DNA from: an uncultured Eubacteriales bacterium | Lineage (GTDB): Bacteria; Bacillota; Clostridia; Lachnospirales; Lachnospiraceae | Length of the DNA: 35,464 nucleotides | NCBI GenBank assembly: GCA_900315425.1 | Contig: OMZA01000017.1 | Span: 1 to 35,464, forward strand | Reading direction: 5' to 3' | Shown: piece after piece, positions 7,955 through 15,161 of the stretch | How positions within the stretch are numbered: position 1 is the first letter of the stretch | How the letters are laid out: the number at the start of each line of letters is the position of its first letter | The notes under the pieces: model-generated | Database searches by the model: none | Told to the model about the DNA's origin: nothing | What the model saw: only the letters and a program-made list of their open reading frames with translations | Program-made: the position numbers and the translations under genes

Positions 7955-10954
7955 ATGCTAGAGTTAAAAGAGATTAAAAAAGACTATCTTGCTGGAGAAA
8001 ATACCGTTCACGCTCTAAAAGGTATATCTCTTAAGTTCAGAAAATCTGAGTTGGTTTCTATTTTAGGACCTTCTGGCTGTGGAAAGACAACAATGTTAAA
8101 TATCATTGGTGGACTTGATCATTATACAGAAGGAGACCTTGTAATCAACGGAAGATCCACAAAGGATTTTAAAGACAGAGATTGGGATGCATATAGAAAT
8201 CATTCTATAGGATTTGTATTTCAAAGTTATAATCTTATTCCTCACCAGTCAGTTTTACAAAATGTAGAGCTTGCCCTTACCCTTTCTGGTGTTAAGAAGG
8301 CAGAGAGAAAAGCAAGAGCTATAAAAGCTTTAGAAGATGTAGGATTAGGAGATCAGATTAAAAAGAGACCAAGTGAGTTATCTGGTGGTCAGATGCAAAG
8401 AGTTGCTATTGCCAGAGCCTTGGTAAATGACCCGGATATAATTCTTGCTGATGAACCAACAGGTGCCCTTGATACTGAGACAAGTGTTCAGGTTATGGAT
8501 ATATTAAAGAAGGTTTCAGAGGACCGTCTGGTTATTATGGTAACCCACAATCCGGATTTGGCAAATAAGTATTCCACAAGAATTGTTCGCATGTTGGACG
8601 GTAAAATCACAGATGATTCAATGCCTTTAACAGATGAAGAGGTAAAAGTTGAAACAGCGGCTGATAATAAGGCAATAGAAGAGAGAAACTCAAAGAAAAA
8701 GAAGGAGAAGAAACCTTCAATGTCCTTTGCAACATCCTTTGGACTCTCTTTTAAGAACTTATTTACAAAGAAAGGAAGAACAATTTTAACTTCTTTTGCA
8801 GGGTCAATTGGTATTATAGGAATTGCCCTTATTTATGCCATATCTAATGGATTTTCAGGATATATTAATGAAGTTCAGGAAGATACTCTTTCATCATATC
8901 CATTGACAATAGAACAGAATCACACAGATTTATCTTCATTAATGAAAACATTTATGAATATAAATAATGGAAAAAGGAATCACGAAGACGATGCGGTATA
9001 TAAGAGATCTTCAGTGTACGAAATTATAAATGCATTTGCCACAAGTAATCAGAAAGAAAATGATCTTAAGAGTTTCAAATCATATCTTGATAAGGAACTA
9101 GAAGATAAGGATTCTAAGCTTTCAAAAGCAACAAATGGAATCCAGTATTCGTACAATTTAAAACCTCTTGTATATACAAAAAATGTGGATGGAGAAATAA
9201 TTCGTTCTGATGCAGATGAGGTTATGAATAATCTTATTTCTGAATATATGGGAGTGGATATGTCTACTATGTCGTCATATTCATCAAGCGGTATGATGAG
9301 CATGGGCACAAGTTCAACTCCATTATGGCAGGAGATGCTTTCAGGAGAAGACGGAGAGGTTATCAATCCATTAATAAAGAAACAGTATGACGTAATCTAT
9401 GGAGAGTGGCCTAAGGAATATAACGAGGTTGTTCTTGTAGTTGATGAGAATAACGAATTAAATGATATGGCACTGTATTCTTTGGGTCTTGAATCAGAGA
9501 CAGATATGGCAAAGATTATGAATGCGGCTATGAATGCTACAAGTATAGAGAATGATGGAAAACAGTCATGGACTTATCAGGAGATTTGTAGCAGAGATTA
9601 CAGAGTTGTATTTAATTCAGATTGTTATTCTTATGATGAACTAACAGGCCTCTATACAGATATGAGAGAAAATGAAACTGGTTTATCTTATTTATATGAC
9701 AATGGCATTAACTTAAAAGTTACAGGTATTATCAAACCAAGTGAAGATGCAACATCTGCAATGTTAACAGGTGCTATTGCCTATACAAAAGGCCTTACAG
9801 AATTTATTATAGAAAAAAATGGAGATTCAGAAGTTATACAGGCACAGTTGGATAATCCAGAGAAGGATGTTATAACAGGACTTCCATTTAAGGCTACTAC
9901 AGAACAGACAGATGCAGACAAAGCTCAGGCTTTAAAAACATATATTAATTCTCTTACAGATACAGAGAAAATTATGATGTATACTAAGATTGTCAGCATC
10001 CCTAAAGATGAAGAACTTCAGGCTATGTTAGATGCTTCAATGACAGGAGTTACTGTGGATATTATGAAACAGACATTAACTCAGGCATTTACACAGCAGA
10101 TGAATATGGATGCTACACAGGTAGAGCAGTACCTTGCTTCTATGACAGATGAACAGATTACAGAGTATTATACTCAGGCTGTTACAGAACAGATTAAGCA
10201 ACAGTATGCGGCTCAGGTTATGGCAGGTATGGAACAGATGACACCAGAGGCATCGCTTGCAGCCTTAGATACGCTTCTAAATGAGACTTCTGAGGCACAG
10301 TTGGCTTCATATTATGATCAGGTTATAGAATTCTCATCATCATCTTATGATGACAATTTAAATAAAATGGGATATGTTCAGTTGGATTCACCATCTATGA
10401 TTAATCTATTTGCAGCATCTTTCGAAGACAAGGATGTAATAGAGGGAGTTATTGCTGATTATAACAAGGGTAAGAAAGATGATGATCAGATTAAATATAC
10501 AGATTATATAGGACTTATGATGAGTTCTATAACAACAATTATAAATGCTATTACATATGTTCTTATAGCATTTGTAAGTATTTCTCTTATAGTTTCTTCG
10601 ATTATGATTGGAGTTATCACTTTAATTTCAGTTCAGGAGAGAACTAAGGAAATCGGTATTCTTAGAGCTATTGGTGCTTCTAAGAAAAATGTTTCTAACA
10701 TGTTTAATGCAGAAACAGTTCTTATAGGATTCACCTCAGGTCTTATGGGTGTTCTTATAACGGTATTGTTATGTATACCAATTAACATGATAATACATCA
10801 TTTAACAGATATTAATGAATTAAGTGCTTCACTTCCATTTGTAGTGGGCGTTGTATTGGTACTTATAAGTATGTTCCTTACACTTATTGCAGGAATTATT
10901 CCTTCAAGAAGTGCGGCAAAGAAGGATCCAGTGGTAGCACTTAGAACAGAATAA
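7955..10954 (+). CDS. MacB/FtsX-type ABC transporter, fused ATPase and permease, 999 aa
   Basis: N-terminal ATPase: Walker A GPSGCGKTT (residues 38-46), LSGGQ (142-146), Walker B IILADEP (about 162-168) and the H-loop VTHNP. A Lys-rich linker leads to TM1 (about 280-305), then a very large extracytoplasmic region (about 310-865), then three C-terminal TM helices of an FtsX permease with the conserved ERTKEIGILRAIGASKKNV loop. This is the type VII, mechanotransmission-style layout used for peptide, antibiotic or lipoprotein work at the membrane rather than simple transport. The outer region holds a Met/Ser-rich stretch (near 9250-9310) and three related helical repeats. The start at 7955 has GGAGA 6 bases upstream and matches the family N-terminus; the open frame begins at GTG 7919. 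Substrate unknown. Confidence 0.9.
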   Translation: MLELKEIKKDYLAGENTVHALKGISLKFRKSELVSILGPSGCGKTTMLNIIGGLDHYTEGDLVINGRSTKDFKDRDWDAYRNHSIGFVFQSYNLIPHQSVLQNVELALTLSGVKKAERKARAIKALEDVGLGDQIKKRPSELSGGQMQRVAIARALVNDPDIILADEPTGALDTETSVQVMDILKKVSEDRLVIMVTHNPDLANKYSTRIVRMLDGKITDDSMPLTDEEVKVETAADNKAIEERNSKKKKEKKPSMSFATSFGLSFKNLFTKKGRTILTSFAGSIGIIGIALIYAISNGFSGYINEVQEDTLSSYPLTIEQNHTDLSSLMKTFMNINNGKRNHEDDAVYKRSSVYEIINAFATSNQKENDLKSFKSYLDKELEDKDSKLSKATNGIQYSYNLKPLVYTKNVDGEIIRSDADEVMNNLISEYMGVDMSTMSSYSSSGMMSMGTSSTPLWQEMLSGEDGEVINPLIKKQYDVIYGEWPKEYNEVVLVVDENNELNDMALYSLGLESETDMAKIMNAAMNATSIENDGKQSWTYQEICSRDYRVVFNSDCYSYDELTGLYTDMRENETGLSYLYDNGINLKVTGIIKPSEDATSAMLTGAIAYTKGLTEFIIEKNGDSEVIQAQLDNPEKDVITGLPFKATTEQTDADKAQALKTYINSLTDTEKIMMYTKIVSIPKDEELQAMLDASMTGVTVDIMKQTLTQAFTQQMNMDATQVEQYLASMTDEQITEYYTQAVTEQIKQQYAAQVMAGMEQMTPEASLAALDTLLNETSEAQLASYYDQVIEFSSSSYDDNLNKMGYVQLDSPSMINLFAASFEDKDVIEGVIADYNKGKKDDDQIKYTDYIGLMMSSITTIINAITYVLIAFVSISLIVSSIMIGVITLISVQERTKEIGILRAIGASKKNVSNMFNAETVLIGFTSGLMGVLITVLLCIPINMIIHHLTDINELSASLPFVVGVVLVLISMFLTLIAGIIPSRSAAKKDPVVALRTE

Positions 10955-10971
10955 AACAGGAAGGCGATAAA

Positions 10972-12159
10972 ATGGATACGTTAGAAATTATAAGAAGTTT
11001 GGCAGTAATAATTATTTTCTCCAAGTTTTTTGGCTTGTGTGCAAGAAAGATAAAGGCTCCAGAGGTAGCAGGTGAAATCATAGCAGGATTATTAATTGGT
11101 CCTAGTGTTTTTAACTTTGTTCAAAAAGGAGACTTTATAGCTGGAATGGCCGAAATCGGTGTAATACTTCTTATGTTTTCCGCGGGTCTCGATACAAATA
11201 TTAACCAGCTGAAAAAATCCGGAATTAAAGCAACTATTTTGGCTTGTGTCGGTGTTGCAGTACCGTTTATTGGTGGATTTTTACTATATTCATATTTCTA
11301 TGGATTTTCTAAGCCTGGTTCAGAACATTTTACAATCGCATTATTTATTGGATGTATTTTAACGGCAACTTCAGTATCAATTACAGTTCAGGCCCTTAAA
11401 GAGTTAGGAAAGATTTCCACGGAAGTGGGTACAACTATTATGAGTGCAGCTATTATAGACGATGTCATAGGAATCATAGTACTTACAGCAGTTATTAGTA
11501 CTAAGAGTTCTAATACCAGCATTGGAATGGTGGCATTTAAAACAATATTATTTTTCGTATTGGTATTGATACTTGGATATTTGTGTTTTAGACTTATGGA
11601 GATAATAGATGAAAGGTATCCAAAGACAAGAAGAATTCCAATACTGGGATTGTTTTTAGCATTTTCTCTTTCATATATAGCTGATAAATATTTTGGAGTA
11701 GCAGATATCACTGGAGCCTTCTGTGCAGGTGTAATCTTAAGTTCACTTAGAGATTCAGATTATATTGAGAGGAAAATGGATATCAATTCATATATGATAT
11801 TTGGACCAGTATTCTTTACAAGTATTGGTCTTCAAACAGATTTGAAAAAATTAGACATGACAATTCTTTTGTTTTCAATATGTTTTGTAATTGTAGGATT
11901 GTTATGTAAAGTAGTGGGCTGTGGAATTACAGCTAAATTAGAAGGCTATAATTTAAATGACAGTCTAAAGATAGGTGTTGGAATGATGACTAGAGGAGAG
12001 GTGGCACTGATTGTCGCTCAAAGAGGTATTAAGTACGGATTAGACAGTAAATTCTTTACATCTGTTATTCTTCTTATAGTAATTAGCTCAATCCTTACAC
12101 CAATAATACTTAAGGCTTTGTATGCCAAAGAGGAATCTGTAGTAGAAACAAATGCGTAA
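10972..12159 (+). CDS. CPA2-type cation:proton antiporter (second copy type)
   Basis: A 395-residue membrane protein with about 12 transmembrane segments. The N-terminus has AGEIIAGLLIGPSVF (TM2), GVILLMFSAGLDTNINQLKKSG (TM3 and loop) and SAAIIDDVIGIIVL with the cation-binding Asp pair, all characteristic of the Na+/H+ exchanger/Kef-like CPA2 family; MMTRGEVALIVAQRGI near the C-terminus is also a family mark. No RCK domain follows. AGGAAGG precedes ATG and the gene begins 17 bases after the ABC gene, in the same operon. It is closer to the classical NapA/KefB pattern than the antiporter at 3162. The ion is unassigned. Confidence 0.9.
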   Translation: MDTLEIIRSLAVIIIFSKFFGLCARKIKAPEVAGEIIAGLLIGPSVFNFVQKGDFIAGMAEIGVILLMFSAGLDTNINQLKKSGIKATILACVGVAVPFIGGFLLYSYFYGFSKPGSEHFTIALFIGCILTATSVSITVQALKELGKISTEVGTTIMSAAIIDDVIGIIVLTAVISTKSSNTSIGMVAFKTILFFVLVLILGYLCFRLMEIIDERYPKTRRIPILGLFLAFSLSYIADKYFGVADITGAFCAGVILSSLRDSDYIERKMDINSYMIFGPVFFTSIGLQTDLKKLDMTILLFSICFVIVGLLCKVVGCGITAKLEGYNLNDSLKIGVGMMTRGEVALIVAQRGIKYGLDSKFFTSVILLIVISSILTPIILKALYAKEESVVETNA

Positions 12160-12171
12160 AGGAATTAATGT

Positions 12172-13032
12172 ATGAAAAAAAAGAAGGTATTAAAACAATT
12201 ATGGATTTTTGCAGTTATTGTGATACTTGTGGTAAGTGCTACAGGTTGTGAAAATAAGAAGAAAACAATTGATCCTAACAGTATGATGGTATATTTCATT
12301 AATGTAGGAAAAGGGGATTGTGCATTACTTCAATTTCAGAATAAAAACTATCTTATAGATACAGGATATGAAGAAACAGCTGATGATGTAGAGAAGTTTT
12401 TAAGAGACCATAATGTGGTAACTATTGATGGAATAATACTTTCTCACTATGACAAAGATCATGTAGGTGGTGCAGCTGATATAATTCACAATTTTACAGT
12501 GAAAAATATTTATATGCCGGAATATGTAGACAGTGGAAATAAATACGCAGAATTCATGGAAAAAGTAGAATTGTATGGACTTCAGGATAAGATAAATTAC
12601 GTAAAGGAAGATCAGACCATAACTGAAGGAAAAGTAACTATTGATTTATTTGCCTGTAAGGAAACCTACTATGAACAGGAAAATGATTATTCTTTAGTGG
12701 CTAAAGTGAATTATGATAAGGATACATACCTTTTCGCCGGAGATGCTGAAAAAGCCAGATTAAAAGAGTTGTTAACCTATGATGAGGCTACATTTAAGGC
12801 GGATGTGTTAAAGATTCCACATCATGGTGGATATAATAAAAAAGTTGATGATTTTGTTGAATTGGTGGCTCCTAAATATGCAGTCAGCACCAGTGAAACA
12901 GAAGACACTACTGAGCAGGAATTAAAAGATATAATGACTGAAAATAACATTACCTGTTACTATACTTGCAACGGAACAATTGTTTGTGAAAGTAATGGTA
13001 AGGGTGAGTATAAATGGAAAACTCTGAAATAA
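12172..13032 (+). CDS. MBL-fold lipoprotein, ComEC/Rec2-like metallohydrolase
   Basis: A 286-residue protein with a lysine-rich lipoprotein signal peptide ending in the lipobox SATGC (Cys26), so it should be anchored on the outer face of the membrane. The mature part is a metallo-beta-lactamase fold of the ComEC C-terminal type: FINVGKGDCALLQ, LIDTG, the metal motif LSHYDKDHVGG (H-x-x-x-D-H), FAGDAEK and IPHHGG. In ComEC this domain degrades DNA during uptake; free-standing lipoprotein versions are of uncertain function but may be extracellular nucleases or phosphodiesterases. No ComEC membrane domain is present. Lies 12 bases after the antiporter with AAAGGA overlapping its stop. Confidence 0.85.
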   Translation: MKKKKVLKQLWIFAVIVILVVSATGCENKKKTIDPNSMMVYFINVGKGDCALLQFQNKNYLIDTGYEETADDVEKFLRDHNVVTIDGIILSHYDKDHVGGAADIIHNFTVKNIYMPEYVDSGNKYAEFMEKVELYGLQDKINYVKEDQTITEGKVTIDLFACKETYYEQENDYSLVAKVNYDKDTYLFAGDAEKARLKELLTYDEATFKADVLKIPHHGGYNKKVDDFVELVAPKYAVSTSETEDTTEQELKDIMTENNITCYYTCNGTIVCESNGKGEYKWKTLK

Positions 13033-13044
13033 GGAATATTAGAT

Positions 13045-13836
13045 ATGACAGAGCTGGAAAAATATTATAATAAATTTAACGAAGATAAACGTTTAAAATC
13101 AAGGCATGGAATTGTGGAATACACCGTTTCCATGAAATACATTAAAGAATATTTAGATTCCTTAAAAGAATCTGAGAAATCCAATATTAGGATAGCCGAT
13201 ATAGGTGCAGGTACTGGAAGGTACAGCATTCCTTTAGCCGAAGAGGGTTATGACGTTACGGCAGTAGAGCTGGTGAAATATAACCTTGGTATTCTAAAAA
13301 AACACAGTTATAAGGTAAAAGCTTTCCAGGGAAATGCTCTTAAGTTAAAGAAACTAAAGGATAATGATTATGATTTGGTAATACTGTTTGGGCCTATGTA
13401 CCATCTTATTTCTTTTGAAGAAAAGGTACAGGCATTAAAGGAGGCCAAACGTATAGTAAAACCAGATGGAGTAATTATGGTTGCATATTGCATGAATGAT
13501 TACGCTATTATTATTCATGGTTTTAGAGATAACCATTTTAAAGATAGTATAAAAGATGGAAAAATCACTGAGGATTTCAGGTGTAACACCGATGAAAAGG
13601 ATTTGTATAGTTATGTAAGAATCCAGGATATAGATAAGGTGGATGAAGAAGCAGGGGTAAAACGTATTAAAATATTTACACCTGATGGTCCTTCTGATTA
13701 TATGAGGCCTGTTTTAAATTCCATGGATGATGAGACATTTATGGGGTTTATTAATTATCAGATGAGTGTTTGTGAAAGACCGGATTTGATTGGGGCAGGC
13801 TCTCATGTGGTGGATATAGTAAGAAAAGAGGAATAA
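13045..13836 (+). CDS. Class I SAM-dependent methyltransferase
   Basis: A 263-residue methyltransferase with motif I IADIGAGTGRYSIPLAEEG (about residues 45-63), motif post-I VTAVEL, motif II DYDLVILFGPMYHL and LKEAKRIVKPDGVIMVAY. The C-terminal 90 residues form a separate part without obvious motifs. AAGGA precedes ATG by 9 bases; it is the last gene of the run that began at 6275, 12 bases after the MBL lipoprotein. It is different in length and sequence from the methyltransferase at 1310. Acceptor unknown. Confidence 0.85.
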   Translation: MTELEKYYNKFNEDKRLKSRHGIVEYTVSMKYIKEYLDSLKESEKSNIRIADIGAGTGRYSIPLAEEGYDVTAVELVKYNLGILKKHSYKVKAFQGNALKLKKLKDNDYDLVILFGPMYHLISFEEKVQALKEAKRIVKPDGVIMVAYCMNDYAIIIHGFRDNHFKDSIKDGKITEDFRCNTDEKDLYSYVRIQDIDKVDEEAGVKRIKIFTPDGPSDYMRPVLNSMDDETFMGFINYQMSVCERPDLIGAGSHVVDIVRKEE

Positions 13837-13849
13837 CCCCTTTTAATTT

Positions 13850-13879
13850 TTGACATGATAATATAAAATATAAAAGTTA
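13850..13879 (+). promoter_or_regulatory. Tentative promoter of tyrS
   Basis: A consensus -35 TTGACA (13850-13855) sits in the 66-base gap before tyrS, but no good -10 lies at 16-18 bases; TATAAA at 13869 is only 13 away. The gap is too short for a T-box leader, so tyrS here is not under T-box control unless transcribed from further upstream. Confidence 0.35.
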
Positions 13880-13902
13880 GTACATTTGAAAGGAATTTTA
13901 TT

Positions 13903-15129
13903 ATGGAAATATACGAAGAGCTTGTGGCCAGAGGCTTGATTGCCCAGGTGACAGATGAAAAAGAGATTAGAGATATTGTAAATAACGGAAAAGCAACTTT
14001 TTATATTGGTTTTGACCCTACAGCAGATTCTTTACATGTAGGACATTTTATGGCTCTTTGTCTTATGAAGAGACTTCAGCAGGCAGGTAATAAACCAATT
14101 GCCCTAGTGGGTGGTGGAACAGCTATGATTGGTGATCCATCAGGAAGAACAGATATGCGTTCTATGATGACAATTGAAACCATCGATCACAACGTAGAAT
14201 GCTTCAAAAAGCAGATGAGCAGATTTATTGAATTTGGTCCAGGAAAGGCTCAGATTGTAAACAATGCAGATTGGTTAAGAGATCTTAATTTCTTAGATTT
14301 TATGAGAGAAATTGGTTCTGAATTCTCTGTAAATGAAATGCTTAGAGCAAGAGCTTATGTAAATAGAATGGCTAATGGTCTTTCTTTCTTAGAGTTCTCT
14401 TACATGCTTATGCAAAGTTACGATTTTTATAAATTATTCCAGGAATATGGATGCAATATGCAGTTTGGTGGAGATGATCAGTGGTCAAACATGCTTGGAG
14501 GAACTAATCTTATCAGAAAGAAACTTGGTAAGGATGCCTATGCAATGACAATTACTCTTCTTCTTAAACATGACGGTACAAAGATGGGTAAGACTGCAGG
14601 CGGTGCAGTTTGGTTAGATCCAGACAAGACTTCTCCATATGATTTCTACCAGTACTGGAGAAATATTGATGATAAAGATGTTCTTAAATGTATTAGAATG
14701 CTTACATTCCTTCCATTGGATCAGGTTAACGAAATGGATTCCTGGGAAGGTGAAAAATTAAATGAAGCTAAGAAGATTCTTGCCTATGAACTTACAACAC
14801 TTGTTCATGGAGAGGATGAAGCTAAAAAGGCTGAAAAAGCAGCTATTTCATTATTTGCAGGCGGTGGCGATGATGCTAACATGCCTACCACAGAACTTAC
14901 AGCCAATGATCTTACAGATGGAAGCATTGCTATCTTAGATATACTTGTGAAATCAGGTCTTGCAGCTTCAAAGAGCGAGGCTAGAAGATTGGTAACACAG
15001 GGTGGAGTTTCTGTAAATGATGAAAAAGTGGATGACATTGCTACAACCTATGATGAAGCTACTTTAACTGAAGGTATCAAAGTTAAGAAGGGTAAAAAGA
15101 AATTCCAGAAGATTGTTTTTAAAGCATAA
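13903..15129 (+). CDS. tyrS: Tyrosyl-tRNA synthetase
   Basis: A 408-residue class I aminoacyl-tRNA synthetase that charges tRNA-Tyr. The HIGH motif appears as HVGH (45-48) in the GFDPTADSLHVGH context typical of TyrRS, the tyrosine pocket region as SYDFYKL and GGDDQWSNM, and the KMSKS motif as KMGKT (227-231). An S4 RNA-binding domain is at the C-terminus (LVKSGLAASKSEARRLVTQGGVSVNDEKV). Length and order match the bacterial TyrS of Firmicutes. GAAAGGA precedes ATG. The GTPase-nuclease gene starts 32 bases after its stop, with no terminator between, so the two are likely co-transcribed. Confidence 0.97.
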   Translation: MEIYEELVARGLIAQVTDEKEIRDIVNNGKATFYIGFDPTADSLHVGHFMALCLMKRLQQAGNKPIALVGGGTAMIGDPSGRTDMRSMMTIETIDHNVECFKKQMSRFIEFGPGKAQIVNNADWLRDLNFLDFMREIGSEFSVNEMLRARAYVNRMANGLSFLEFSYMLMQSYDFYKLFQEYGCNMQFGGDDQWSNMLGGTNLIRKKLGKDAYAMTITLLLKHDGTKMGKTAGGAVWLDPDKTSPYDFYQYWRNIDDKDVLKCIRMLTFLPLDQVNEMDSWEGEKLNEAKKILAYELTTLVHGEDEAKKAEKAAISLFAGGGDDANMPTTELTANDLTDGSIAILDILVKSGLAASKSEARRLVTQGGVSVNDEKVDDIATTYDEATLTEGIKVKKGKKKFQKIVFKA

Positions 15130-15161
15130 TATTGGGATTTATACAGCAAAGACGGATAGAT

